From positions 324,001 to 388,000 of the forward strand of contig NZ_CP113948.1 of assembly GCF_026810365.1 (NCBI RefSeq): a stretch of DNA of 64,000 nt. Direction: 5' to 3'. The notes below the pieces were generated by a model. The model was not told where the DNA came from and ran no database searches. It saw only the letters and a list, made by a program, of their open reading frames with translations. Position numbers and translations under genes: made by a program. The stretch's first letter is position 1; every line of letters begins with the position of its first letter. Shown here piece by piece: positions 8,424 to 17,355 of the stretch. The DNA is from Flavobacterium praedii (GTDB lineage Bacteria; Bacteroidota; Bacteroidia; Flavobacteriales; Flavobacteriaceae).

Positions 8424-9073
8424 TGAAAAAAGAAATTTTAGGCAAATACATTTTACAGACTGCTACACCAGAATACGCAAAACAAGAAGCAGAACTTCAA
8501 AAAATTGTTTTTCCAACTTTATCAGCTGAAGAATTGATGACAGAAGAGCAGTATTTGAGACACATGGAAATTTTTCCTGAAGGTCAAATGATTGTTTTAG
8601 ATGGAGATAGAGTAATTGCTGCTACTACAACTTTACAGCAAAACTATCACAAAGGACACCATACTTTTCTTGAAATATCGGATAATTTATGGTTGGGAAC
8701 ACATGATCCAAAAGCGGAATGGCTATATGGACTTGACGTTTCGGTGCATCCTGATTATCAAGGAAAAGGAATTGGAAGACAAATTTATAATGCGCGTCAA
8801 GATGTAGCAAAAGAATTGGGTTGTTTGGGACAAATGACCGCTGGAATGCCAATTGGTTTTGACAAAGTAAAAGACCAAATGACCATTGCAGAATATTGCG
8901 ACAAACTGATAAAAGGAGAAATAGTAGATCCAACCGTTACGGCTCAAACCAAATGCGGATTCATTCTAGTTGAGCCTTTATTTGATTATTTAGACGATCC
9001 AAGGAGCGGGAATTGTTCGGTTTTGATGTATTGGCCTATTGATCCAGCTACTAAATTAAGCGAACACCATTAA
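8423..9073 (+). CDS. GNAT family N-acetyltransferase (paralogue 3)
   Basis: This 216-residue protein is homologous along its whole length to the genes at 521 and 1291 but more diverged. Unlike them it keeps the canonical acetyl-CoA loop Q-x-x-G-x-G (YQGKGIGRQIY). It shares AGMPIGFDKVKDQMTIAEYC and the C-terminal DPRSGNCSVLMYWPID. Its ATG abuts a strong 26-bp inverted repeat, which could limit translation. It sits just upstream of the polyamine transporter genes, so a polyamine or aminoaldehyde/GABA acceptor is plausible but unproven. Confidence 0.85.
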   Translation: MKKEILGKYILQTATPEYAKQEAELQKIVFPTLSAEELMTEEQYLRHMEIFPEGQMIVLDGDRVIAATTTLQQNYHKGHHTFLEISDNLWLGTHDPKAEWLYGLDVSVHPDYQGKGIGRQIYNARQDVAKELGCLGQMTAGMPIGFDKVKDQMTIAEYCDKLIKGEIVDPTVTAQTKCGFILVEPLFDYLDDPRSGNCSVLMYWPIDPATKLSEHH

Positions 9074-9127
9074 GAAGAAAGTGTTCAATTTTTAGTGTTC
9101 ATTTATAAACATAAAGAAAAATTTTCA

Positions 9128-9189
9128 CCATTAAGAAATTAAGAAAAATTAAGTTTTCTGGGACTTAATGTACCTTAATTTCTTAATGG
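9128..9189. repeat. Perfect 16-bp inverted repeat (CCATTAAGAAATTAAG)
   Basis: The arms at 9128-9143 and 9174-9189 are perfect reverse complements around a 30-bp loop that itself contains more AATTAAG/CTTAAT words. It lies in the 281-bp gap before potD. Apart from this repeat I see only A/T-rich sequence there, with no clear promoter box. Confidence 0.7.
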
Positions 9190-9354
9190 TTCAAAGAAAA
9201 TTAAATTTTTAATTTTTTAAATTCACTTAATTGAGTTTAGAATGTTCTTTATTTATTATTGGTATGATAAAATGAACTCTTAATGAGTATAGAAATTTCT
9301 GACTAGATTTCTAAAATTATATAATTTTTTACTATTTAACTAAAACCAAACCAA

Positions 9355-10452
9355 ATGAAAAAAATCGCATTATCATTACTAGTAATTATGGGCTTATTCT
9401 CAAGCTGTGGCAAAAAAGCTGAAGAAGCTAAGACGGGAACAGTTGATTTAGAAGCATTAAAAGGTTCTACTTTAAATATCCTAGCTTGGGAAGGATATGC
9501 AGACGCCTCTTTTACCAAAGAGTTTGAAGATAAATATGGAGTGACTGTAAAAGGAACTTATTTTGGATCTTCCGATGAGTTGGTTTCAAAATTACAAAGT
9601 GGCGGTGGCGCTAGTTATGATGTAATCACTCCTTCATCCGATGTGGCGGGTTATATCGTTTCTTCAGATTTGGCAGAGCCTTTAGATTTAGAACAATTAA
9701 CGGCTTGGAAATCACTTTCGCCAGTTTTATCTGGAATGAAAGACGTTCAAAAAGACGGAAAAACATACGGTATGCCATTTACTTGGGGACCGGATTATTT
9801 AGTTTATAATGCCGATATTATCAAAGAAACTCCAACTTCATGGAACCTTTTCTTTGATCCAAAATACAAAGGAAAAATCGCAATGTATGATGATATTTCT
9901 TCTATTTATTTGGCAGCTCAATTGTTAGGATATGACAAAAAAGATCAGTCGGTTTTGTATAATTTAACCGAAGAGCAATTGCTTGCTTGCAAAGCAAAAT
10001 TGGTAGAATTGAAACCTCAAGTTCGTAAAAATTGGGCTTCCGCAGGGGAATTGGATAATTTATTCAAAAATAAAGAAGTCGTTGCTGCTGTGGGATGGCC
10101 ATTGACCCCAGCTAATTTGAACAAGCAAGGAATGAACATTAAAGCTGTTATTCCTACTGAAGGCGCAACAGGTTGGATTGACCGTTTGATGATTGTAAAA
10201 GGAGCCAAAAATAAACAATTGGCACAACTTTGGTTGGAGTACGTTTCTCAACCAAAAGTGATGGCTCAAGTTGCTGAATTCACACAATATTATGTGTCAA
10301 ATCCAGAAGCAAATGCATTATTATCTCCTGAAACTCAAAAATTAATGGATGTGGCAAGCATGGACCAAATGTTTAAAACCTTGAATTTTTGGCAACCTGT
10401 AAAAAACAGAAAAAGATACAACGAAATCTGGAGTGAAGTGAAAAACCAATAA
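9355..10452 (+). CDS. potD: Polyamine ABC transporter substrate-binding lipoprotein
   Basis: This 365-residue periplasmic binding protein of the spermidine/putrescine class has a lipoprotein signal ending in the lipobox LFSSC (Cys19 or so). The mature start NILAWEGYADASFTKEFEDKYG is the usual PotD/PotF opening, and the middle has SYDVITPSSD and TWGPDYLVYN. It would be anchored in the periplasm to capture polyamines and hand them to the PotBC permease. It is the first gene of potD-CoA-transferase-potB-potC-potA, with gaps of only 2-25 bp, so one operon. The precise ligand (putrescine, spermidine or a related amine) cannot be determined by eye. Confidence 0.88.
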   Translation: MKKIALSLLVIMGLFSSCGKKAEEAKTGTVDLEALKGSTLNILAWEGYADASFTKEFEDKYGVTVKGTYFGSSDELVSKLQSGGGASYDVITPSSDVAGYIVSSDLAEPLDLEQLTAWKSLSPVLSGMKDVQKDGKTYGMPFTWGPDYLVYNADIIKETPTSWNLFFDPKYKGKIAMYDDISSIYLAAQLLGYDKKDQSVLYNLTEEQLLACKAKLVELKPQVRKNWASAGELDNLFKNKEVVAAVGWPLTPANLNKQGMNIKAVIPTEGATGWIDRLMIVKGAKNKQLAQLWLEYVSQPKVMAQVAEFTQYYVSNPEANALLSPETQKLMDVASMDQMFKTLNFWQPVKNRKRYNEIWSEVKNQ

Positions 10453-10477
10453 TTCCTTCTTCAAAAATATTTTAGGA

Positions 10478-11554
10478 ATGAAAAAACAAGAACTATTTGC
10501 AGGATTAAAAATCGTCGAATTAGCGGGGGTTTTGGCCGGTCCTGCAGTAGGAATGTTTTTTGCCGAATTGGGTGCGACTGTTATAAAAGTCGAAAATCCT
10601 TCCAACAATGGAGATGTAACTAGAAGTTGGCTTTTAGAATCAGAATCCAAAGAAAATCAATCAGGGTATTACAGTTCAGTGAACTATAATAAAAGAGTTT
10701 TGTGGGCAGATTTAACTGTTGAAAAAGATCTTGAATTAGTCTTGGATGAGATTGCAGATGCGGATATTGTTATAGCCAATTTTAAACCTACCTCTTCAAA
10801 AAAATTAGGACTGGATTCGAAAACTTTAAGAAGTAAATTTCCTAGACTCATTTATGCACAAATAAGTGGTTATGGAGCCAAAGATGAAACTCCCGCTTTT
10901 GATGTTGTATTGCAAGCAGAAGCTGGATTTATGTACATAAATGGCGAAAAAGAAGGTACAGCTGTCAAAATACCAATCGCCATTATTGATATTCTCGCCG
11001 CTCACCAACTTAAAGAAGCCATACTGATCGCATTGCTGAAAAGAAGTATTTCAAATCAAGGGGCTACTGTTCATGTATCATTATATAATGCCGCTTTAGC
11101 TACATTGGCCAATCAGGCAACAAATTATTTAATGGGTGGAATTGTTCCAGAAAGAATGGGGAGTTTACATCCAAATATTGCTCCTTATGGTGAAACGTTT
11201 TACACAAAAGATCATAAAGCAATTGTTCTTGCGGTTGGAAATGACAAACAGTTTGCATCGCTTTGTTCGTGTTTGAATATAAATGATTTACTGTCGGATG
11301 TTCGTTTTAGTTCAAATAGTTTGAGAGTCAAAAACAGAGCGATTTTAAGTCTTTTTTTGTCTAAAGCATTTTGTGAATTTCAAGGTACGTTTTTACTCAA
11401 AGAATTAAAAAACAACAATGTTCCCTGTGGTGAAATTAGAAATATGGATGAAGTGCTAAATTGTGAAAGTGCTCAAAAATTAATTTTAAAAGAAGAACTT
11501 CCTAACGGGCAAATCACAAAAAGAATGGCAACAGCTATTTTTGATATGGATTAA
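10478..11554 (+). CDS. Family III (CaiB/BaiF/Frc) CoA-transferase
   Basis: The 358-residue protein has the family III CoA-transferase layout: an N-terminal half with GLKIVELAGVLAGPAVGMFFAELGA-type opening, the ADIVIANFKP strand, and the catalytic aspartate D171 in PIAIID followed by the conserved helix. Such enzymes move CoA between carboxylic acids. It is somewhat short for the family (often about 380-440 residues). The odd feature is location: it is inserted between potD and potB, 25 bp after one and 19 bp before the other, so it is made with the importer. No family III CoA-transferase is part of the standard polyamine route. It may activate a carboxylate product of the imported compound. 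The substrate is unknown. Confidence 0.85.
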   Translation: MKKQELFAGLKIVELAGVLAGPAVGMFFAELGATVIKVENPSNNGDVTRSWLLESESKENQSGYYSSVNYNKRVLWADLTVEKDLELVLDEIADADIVIANFKPTSSKKLGLDSKTLRSKFPRLIYAQISGYGAKDETPAFDVVLQAEAGFMYINGEKEGTAVKIPIAIIDILAAHQLKEAILIALLKRSISNQGATVHVSLYNAALATLANQATNYLMGGIVPERMGSLHPNIAPYGETFYTKDHKAIVLAVGNDKQFASLCSCLNINDLLSDVRFSSNSLRVKNRAILSLFLSKAFCEFQGTFLLKELKNNNVPCGEIRNMDEVLNCESAQKLILKEELPNGQITKRMATAIFDMD

Positions 11555-11573
11555 AAAAGTATAATTTTTTACA

Positions 11574-12419
11574 ATGAAGAACTACAATAAATATGTATTA
11601 ATTTTTCCACTCTTGCTGTGGTTATTCCTGTTTCTGGTAATGCCGTATTTGTTCATTTTAACACAAAGTGTATTGGCAACAGATGATTTTGGAAAAGTGG
11701 TATATGATCTCAATTTTGATTCCTATATCAAGATTTTCACCAATCCATTGTATTACGAAACCTTGATTCGAACTTTTATTTATGCGATAATTGTTGCTTT
11801 GGCTTGTATCGTATTGAGTTTACCGTTGGCCTATTTTATTGCTTTTAAAGTAACCAAAAACAAATCGTTCTATTATACTTTAATCGTTCTGCCTTTTTGG
11901 ATGTCCTACATTGTTCGGGCTTATGCATGGAAAGTAATTCTTGGAGAAAACGGAATTTTTAATTCGTCGTTAATCAATATGGGCATTATAGACAAACCAT
12001 TGCGTTTTGTGTTGTATTCTGATTTCTCGGTAATTCTCTGTTTGATTTACATCTTTTTGCCTTTTGTTTGTATACCAATTTATACTTCGTTCGAACAAAT
12101 TTCAAAATCTTTGGTGGAAGCCAGTAAAGATTTAGGAGCCAATTCTTGGGTGACTTTTAGAAAAGTAATTTTTCCATTGATTCTGCCTGGAGTGATTTCT
12201 GGAGGTACTTTAGCCTTAGTGTTGACTCTTGGAGATTTCTTGGCGGCCTCGCTTTTGGGCGGTCCCAATACATTGTTTATATCCAGCATCGTTCAAAATT
12301 TATTTGGAACATCCAATGACAAACCTCTTGGATCGGCAGTTGGAGTAGTTTTACTCATTTTGGTTTTTATATTACTGGAACTTTCCTCTCGATACGAGAA
12401 AAAACACGAAACACAATAA
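11574..12419 (+). CDS. potB: Polyamine ABC transporter permease (PotB type)
   Basis: This 281-residue inner-membrane protein has about six membrane segments and a binding-protein-dependent permease fold. The EAA loop that contacts the ATPase reads EASKDLGANSWVTFRKVIFPLILPG. The N-terminal segment YVLIFPLLLWLFLFLVMPYL and the periplasmic YDLNFDSY are typical of PotB. It ends 2 bp before potC, so the two permease subunits are translated together to form the channel heterodimer. Confidence 0.9.
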   Translation: MKNYNKYVLIFPLLLWLFLFLVMPYLFILTQSVLATDDFGKVVYDLNFDSYIKIFTNPLYYETLIRTFIYAIIVALACIVLSLPLAYFIAFKVTKNKSFYYTLIVLPFWMSYIVRAYAWKVILGENGIFNSSLINMGIIDKPLRFVLYSDFSVILCLIYIFLPFVCIPIYTSFEQISKSLVEASKDLGANSWVTFRKVIFPLILPGVISGGTLALVLTLGDFLAASLLGGPNTLFISSIVQNLFGTSNDKPLGSAVGVVLLILVFILLELSSRYEKKHETQ

Positions 12420-12421
12420 TC

Positions 12422-13195
12422 ATGAAAAAAATAAGAGCATTTATAATTTCCTTTTCAGCCTTTTCGGTGCTGTGGTTTTTGTATTTCCCGATATTCATCA
12501 TTATTTGGTTTTCCTTTAATAAAGAATCGGTAAGTTCATTTCCAATTGAACATTATTCGTTGGATTGGTACGTAAAATTATTTCACAATCAATCAATGAT
12601 TAATGCTGTCGAAGTCAGTTTTATAATAGCAATATCAAGTACGCTTGCTGCTTTAATAATTGGAATACCGTCTGCTTATGCGCTGCACAAATACAATTAT
12701 TTTGGTAAAAACTTTTTGCTAAAATTAATTTTACTTCCCATTACGCTTCCAGGAATTGTGACGGGAGTTGCCATGTTGAGTCTTTTTCCTTTAATGGGAA
12801 TTCCATTGTCATTAAAAGCCGTTTTTATTGGTCATACCACTTTTTTAATTGCCATTATGATTACACAGATTTTGGCTCGATTCAAAAAAATGGATCCCTA
12901 TTTGGAAATGGCCGCTTTTGATTTGGGAGCCAGTCCATTGCAAGCTTTTTTTAAAGTGATTTTGCCCAATATAAAAACAGCCATTATTGGTGCCGTTTTA
13001 TTATCACTAGTATTATCAATGGATGAGATTCCTGTTACTTTTTTCTTGATTTCAAGAGAAAACACCTTACCAATAGAAATTTATGGAATGATGAGAAGAG
13101 GGATTACACCCGAAGTAAATGCTGTGGCAACTTTGGTATTTTTAATATCGTCAGCAGCCATTTTTATTTCGTTAAAATTTAATAAAGAGAATTAA
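12422..13195 (+). CDS. potC: Polyamine ABC transporter permease (PotC type)
   Basis: The second permease subunit has 257 residues, about six membrane helices and an EAA loop ([22 protein letters not shown]). The segment [26 protein letters not shown] matches PotC/PotI proteins, and the C-terminal [22 protein letters not shown] is also diagnostic. It follows potB by 2 bp and precedes potA by 2 bp. With PotB it forms the transmembrane path for polyamine import. Confidence 0.9.
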   Translation: MKKIRAFIISFSAFSVLWFLYFPIFIIIWFSFNKESVSSFPIEHYSLDWYVKLFHNQSMINAVEVSFIIAISSTLAALIIGIPSAYALHKYNYFGKNFLLKLILLPITLPGIVTGVAMLSLFPLMGIPLSLKAVFIGHTTFLIAIMITQILARFKKMDPYLEMAAFDLGASPLQAFFKVILPNIKTAIIGAVLLSLVLSMDEIPVTFFLISRENTLPIEIYGMMRRGITPEVNAVATLVFLISSAAIFISLKFNKEN

Positions 13196-13197
13196 GC

Positions 13198-14232
13198 ATG
13201 AGTAAATTAGAATTAAAAGGAATCAGCAAATCATACGGAAGTTCGCTTATTGTAAACAATTTGGATTTAGAAATCCAAGATGGAGAATTTTTGACCATTT
13301 TGGGACCAAGCGGTTGTGGAAAAACAACAACGTTGCGCATGATTGCAGGTTTTGAAACTCCGGACAATGGGCAAGTTTTACTCAATAAACAAGACATTTC
13401 GCAATTGCCTCCATATAAAAGAAACGTAAATACGGTTTTTCAAAATTATGCTTTGTTTCCGCATCTTAATGTGGCCGAGAATATTGCTTTTGGTTTGCAC
13501 CAAAAAAAATTAAGCAAAACTGAAACCAATAAACGAGTAGATGAAATGCTTGAATTGGTTCAAATGACAGCTTTCAAAAGCAGAAAACCTTTTGAAATGT
13601 CAGGTGGACAGCAACAACGAGTTGCCATTGCCAGAGCGATTGCACCCGATCCTGAAATTTTATTATTGGATGAACCTCTTGGTGCATTGGATTTAAAATT
13701 AAGGAAACAAATGCAGTTCGAATTGAAACAGTTGCACAAAGATTTGAATAAAACTTTTGTGTATGTAACACACGATCAGGAAGAAGCCTTGACCATGTCG
13801 GATCGAATTGCAGTAATGAATCACGGAGTTATAGAGCAGTTGTCGGACAGTCAAACTTTATACAATCATCCAAAAACCAAATTTGTAGCTGGATTTATTG
13901 GGGAGGCCAATTTGATTCCGGTGAACATTGCCAATAAACAAACATTTTCATTAGAGGATAAAACCTTTAATTTCAATCATGAAATAAGTGATAATAAAGG
14001 AATATTATTCATCAGACCAGAGAATGTTTCTTTTGATATCGTGCATGATATTTCGCTTCAGGTTACTATCGAAGATGTCATTTTTGTAGGGAATCACAGA
14101 AAGTACAAATTGGTAACCGCATCAGGTAAAAAAATCATTAAAACCGAAGATTCGTCAGTGGCGTTGACAAAAATTATAGGACAATCGGTTACTATTTATT
14201 TAGCGCCGAGTTTAATTCAAATTTATAATTAA
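13198..14232 (+). CDS. potA: Polyamine ABC transporter ATP-binding protein
   Basis: This 344-residue ABC ATPase has Walker [10 protein letters not shown] (36-44), Q-loop FQNYALFPH (81-89), signature [14 protein letters not shown] (134-147), Walker B LLLDEP (155-160) and switch histidine in YVTHDQEEA. The C-terminal 100 residues form a TOBE-like regulatory domain ([11 protein letters not shown]), as in PotA. It energises PotBC from the cytoplasmic side and is the last gene of the importer operon. Confidence 0.92.
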   Translation: MSKLELKGISKSYGSSLIVNNLDLEIQDGEFLTILGPSGCGKTTTLRMIAGFETPDNGQVLLNKQDISQLPPYKRNVNTVFQNYALFPHLNVAENIAFGLHQKKLSKTETNKRVDEMLELVQMTAFKSRKPFEMSGGQQQRVAIARAIAPDPEILLLDEPLGALDLKLRKQMQFELKQLHKDLNKTFVYVTHDQEEALTMSDRIAVMNHGVIEQLSDSQTLYNHPKTKFVAGFIGEANLIPVNIANKQTFSLEDKTFNFNHEISDNKGILFIRPENVSFDIVHDISLQVTIEDVIFVGNHRKYKLVTASGKKIIKTEDSSVALTKIIGQSVTIYLAPSLIQIYN

Positions 14233-14247
14233 GATAAAAGTTTGGTT

Positions 14248-14287
14248 GAAGTTTAAAACTTCTAACCTCTAACTTCTAACTTCTAAC
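14248..14287. repeat. Short palindrome followed by four 7-bp tandem repeats
   Basis: GAAGTT and AACTTC arms (14248-14262) run into four tandem copies of TTCTAAC (second copy CTCTAAC) at 14260-14287, just before the aldehyde dehydrogenase start. The block fills most of the 65-bp gap after potA. It is a simple microsatellite-like repeat that could vary in copy number; no function is shown. Confidence 0.6.
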
Positions 14288-14297
14288 TTTAAAAATT

Positions 14298-15743
14298 ATG
14301 TATAAAATGTATATCAACGGTGCTTTTGTGGATGCTGCATCAGGCAAAACAAGAGCGATACTGAATCCTGCGACCAAGGCCGTAATTGCTACAGTTCCAG
14401 AAGCACAAATTGAAGATGTAAATGCCGCTGTCGATGCTGCAAGAGCTGCTTTTGATGGCGAGGAATGGAAAAGTAAAACGGCACAAGACCGTCAAAAAAT
14501 ATTGTTTGCAATTGCGGGAAAAATTAGAGACAATTTTGATTCTTTTGTAAAATTGGAAGTAGAAAATAATGGTAAACCCATTCGTGAAGCCGAATTTGAT
14601 ATTGATGATGCAGCTTCTTGTTTTGAGTTTTATGCAGGATTAGCCACCAAGATTCATGGAGAAACCATGAGTGTTCCTGGGAATTCATTTAGTTATGTAA
14701 CTCGTGAGGCCATTGGGGTTTGCGCTCAAATTATACCTTGGAATTTTCCGTTCCTGATGTGCGCCTGGAAACTAGGACCTGCCATTGCAGCAGGAAATAC
14801 AGTTGTTTTAAAACCATCCGAAGTGACACCGTTGACGGCTTTGTTTTTGGCACAATTAATAGCCGAATTGGATATTCCAAAAGGAGTAATCAATATTGTA
14901 ACAGGAGATGGACCCATTGCTGGAAACGCACTAATAAGCAATACCAAAATTGATAAAATTGCTTTTACAGGAGGAACTTCAACAGGAAAATACATTGGCA
15001 AAATCGCTGCCGAAAATCTCAAAAAAGTTACTTTAGAATTGGGCGGAAAAAATCCAGTAGTCATTTTTGACGATTGCAAAATGGACTTGGCTATTGATTG
15101 GGGATTGTTTGCGGCTTTCGCCAATAGCGGACAGGTTTGTACAGCAGGTTCTCGAATTTTGATTCAAGATACCATTTACGATGAATTTGTAAAACAGTTT
15201 GTGGCTAGAGCCAAAAATATAAAAGTGGGTGATGGAAGTGTTGCCGAAAATACGATGGGACCAATCGTATCTCAAGCTCATTTTGACAAAATTAAAGCCT
15301 ATATCGAAGTGGGGAAAAGCGAAGCTAATCTAGCTTTTGGAGGCAATACAGATGACAGTAAAGGATTTTTTATTGAGCCAACCATTTTTACAGATGTTAC
15401 TCCAAATATGCGAATTGCCAGAGAAGAAATTTTTGGGCCTGTAGTAGCATTATTGAAATTCTCCACCGAAGAAGAAGCAATTGCAATGGCCAATGATACC
15501 GAATATGGTTTGGGTTATGGGTTGTTCACGCAAGATGTAACGCGTGTACATCGGGTAATGCCAAAGATACGAGCAGGAATTGGATGGGTCAATTTTTATC
15601 ATCCTACCTTTAATGAAATGCCTTGGGGTGGTTATAAACAATCGGGAACAGGCAGAGAATTGGGATTGTACGGTATAGAAAATTACCTCGAAGTAAAACA
15701 AGTCAACATCAATCTGGATACAGATCCAGTGGGATGGTATTAA
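14298..15743 (+). CDS. Aldehyde dehydrogenase, probable aminobutyraldehyde dehydrogenase type
   Basis: This 481-residue ALDH has IIPWNFPFLMCAWKLGPAIA (145-164), FTGGTSTGK (223-231), the catalytic glutamate E247 in LELGGKNP and nucleophile C281 in NSGQVCTAGSR. The sequence is of the betaine-aldehyde/aminoaldehyde/retinal dehydrogenase type, ending with the GYKQSGTGRELG signature. It follows the pot operon by 65 bp and precedes the next dehydrogenase. Oxidation of 4-aminobutanal (from putrescine) to GABA, or of 3-aminopropanal to beta-alanine, is the likely role. Substrate assignment within this subfamily is uncertain. Confidence 0.8.
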   Translation: MYKMYINGAFVDAASGKTRAILNPATKAVIATVPEAQIEDVNAAVDAARAAFDGEEWKSKTAQDRQKILFAIAGKIRDNFDSFVKLEVENNGKPIREAEFDIDDAASCFEFYAGLATKIHGETMSVPGNSFSYVTREAIGVCAQIIPWNFPFLMCAWKLGPAIAAGNTVVLKPSEVTPLTALFLAQLIAELDIPKGVINIVTGDGPIAGNALISNTKIDKIAFTGGTSTGKYIGKIAAENLKKVTLELGGKNPVVIFDDCKMDLAIDWGLFAAFANSGQVCTAGSRILIQDTIYDEFVKQFVARAKNIKVGDGSVAENTMGPIVSQAHFDKIKAYIEVGKSEANLAFGGNTDDSKGFFIEPTIFTDVTPNMRIAREEIFGPVVALLKFSTEEEAIAMANDTEYGLGYGLFTQDVTRVHRVMPKIRAGIGWVNFYHPTFNEMPWGGYKQSGTGRELGLYGIENYLEVKQVNINLDTDPVGWY

Positions 15744-15753
15744 TAATTTAATG

Positions 15754-15817
15754 ATTGAAAGATTTAATAATTTAAAAATTCGGAATAACAGAATTTAAAA
15801 TCTTTCTATCTTTCAAT
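15754..15817. repeat. Imperfect inverted repeat of ATTGAAAGAT / ATCTTTCAAT words
   Basis: The arms 15754-15781 and 15791-15817 match as reverse complements with a few mismatches and one gap. They fill the 102-bp space between the two dehydrogenase genes. The outer ATTGAAAGAT and the inner TTTAAA.ATTC blocks are exact. It belongs to the same short-word class as the repeats at 1177 and 17205. Confidence 0.55.
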
Positions 15818-15845
15818 TTTTCAATCTTTTAAATTTTTTATTACA

Positions 15846-17198
15846 ATGATATTCAAATCTATAAATCCGTTTACACAAGCAGTTATTGCGGAGCATGAAG
15901 TATTAACCAATGCGCAATTGACTCAAAAACTGCAATTATCGGAATCGGCTTTCAAACAATGGCGTACTACCACTTTTCAAGAAAGAGCCGATAAAATGAA
16001 AAAACTGGCCGATATATTAAGAGCCAATAAAGACGAATTGGGATTGCTGATTACCAATGAAATGGGTAAAACATTGTCAGAAGGTATTGCCGAAGTCGAT
16101 AAATCAGCAGGGAATTGTGATTTCTACGCGGAGAATGCTGAAAGAATGCTGAAAGATGAGCAATATGACACGCCTTTCAAGAGCATGTCGGTTTATGATC
16201 CATCGGGTGCTGTTTTTGCGATTATGCCTTGGAATTATCCTTTTTGGCAAGTGTTGCGTTATGCTGCACCGGCAATTATGGGCGGAAATGTGACACTTTT
16301 GAAGCACGCGCCAAATGTTATTGGTTGTGCCAAAGCCATAGAAAATGCTTTCTTGGAAGCTGGTTTTCCAGAAGGTGTTTTTCAGCAAATAAACATTGAT
16401 ATTCCACAAGTTGAAAGTGTTATTGCTTCGGATATTGTGTCTGGAATTACCTTGACAGGCAGTGAAATGGCAGGTTCTTCTGTGGCGGCATTAGCTGGAA
16501 AGCATATCAAAAAATCGGTATTGGAGTTGGGGGGATCGGATGCATTTATTGTTTTGAATGATGCAGATGTAGAAAAAGCCGCAACGGTAGCCACTCAATC
16601 TAGAATGTTAAACGCGGGTCAGGCTTGCATTTGTGCCAAACGTTTTATTGTTACCGAAAAAGTAGCGGATGAATTTGCTGCATTGTTTGCTCAAAAAGTA
16701 AGTGCGCTACAACAAGGAAATCCTTTGCAAAGCGGAATCAATATGGGGCCTTTGGCAAGAATTGATTTGGCCGAAAAATTAAGTTACCAATTGGAACATT
16801 CTCTAAAACAAGGAGCGAAAATTTTGGTTGGAGGAGAGCGGGAGCATTGCAACTTTCAACCCACATTAATTGATTTTGTAGATGCCAATAATATTGCTTT
16901 TCAAGAAGAAACTTTTGGGCCTTTAGCAACAATTATTAGAGCTAAAGATGAAAATGATGCGATTGCGATTGCCAATAATCATCGATATGGTTTGGCATCT
17001 GCAATTTGGACAGAAGACAGGGAGAATGCTTATAAATTGGCCAGAAAAATTGAAGCAGGTAATGTTTTTGTCAATTCATTAGTACGTTCTGATTCTAGAA
17101 TCCCTTTTGGAGGCATCAAAAAATCAGGCTACGGAAGAGAATTGTCCGAAATTGGAATCAAAGAATTTATGAATATGAAATCAGTGATTATAGAATAG
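15846..17198 (+). CDS. Succinate-semialdehyde dehydrogenase, Sad/YneI-like
   Basis: This 450-residue ALDH is shorter than the other two, as is usual for the Sad/YneI group. It opens directly with FKSINPFT. It has [23 protein letters not shown] (126-148), LTGSEMAG (203-210), the catalytic glutamate E227 in LELGGSDAF and nucleophile C261 in [13 protein letters not shown]. Enzymes of this group oxidise succinate semialdehyde to succinate with NAD(P), the last step of GABA breakdown into the TCA cycle. It would pair with a GABA aminotransferase encoded upstream. Confidence 0.82.
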   Translation: MIFKSINPFTQAVIAEHEVLTNAQLTQKLQLSESAFKQWRTTTFQERADKMKKLADILRANKDELGLLITNEMGKTLSEGIAEVDKSAGNCDFYAENAERMLKDEQYDTPFKSMSVYDPSGAVFAIMPWNYPFWQVLRYAAPAIMGGNVTLLKHAPNVIGCAKAIENAFLEAGFPEGVFQQINIDIPQVESVIASDIVSGITLTGSEMAGSSVAALAGKHIKKSVLELGGSDAFIVLNDADVEKAATVATQSRMLNAGQACICAKRFIVTEKVADEFAALFAQKVSALQQGNPLQSGINMGPLARIDLAEKLSYQLEHSLKQGAKILVGGEREHCNFQPTLIDFVDANNIAFQEETFGPLATIIRAKDENDAIAIANNHRYGLASAIWTEDRENAYKLARKIEAGNVFVNSLVRSDSRIPFGGIKKSGYGRELSEIGIKEFMNMKSVIIE

Positions 17199-17204
17199 TT
17201 GTTT

Positions 17205-17326
17205 CGCAAAGATTCGCTAAGAAGACGCTAAGAAGGATGAAATTCAATTACTTTGATTGTATAAAAAGAGTATTGAATAAAAATAAACCTTTGTTTATCT
17301 CTGTGTTTACTTCGCGAATCTTTGTG
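17205..17326. repeat. Inverted repeat with CGCAAAGATTCGCTAAG arms
   Basis: The arms at 17205-17221 and 17310-17326 are reverse complements with two mismatches. Left of the loop, the word GCTAAGAAGAC repeats. It sits in the 157-bp gap before the amine oxidase gene. The same word style (CGCAAAGAC) recurs at 41922. Confidence 0.65.
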
Positions 17327-17355
17327 GATAAAATGCTAACCAAACCAAATAACCA

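Noticed and set aside
14260..14287. CRISPR-like tandem repeats
   Set aside because: Only four 7-bp units without spacers and no cas gene; a simple repeat.
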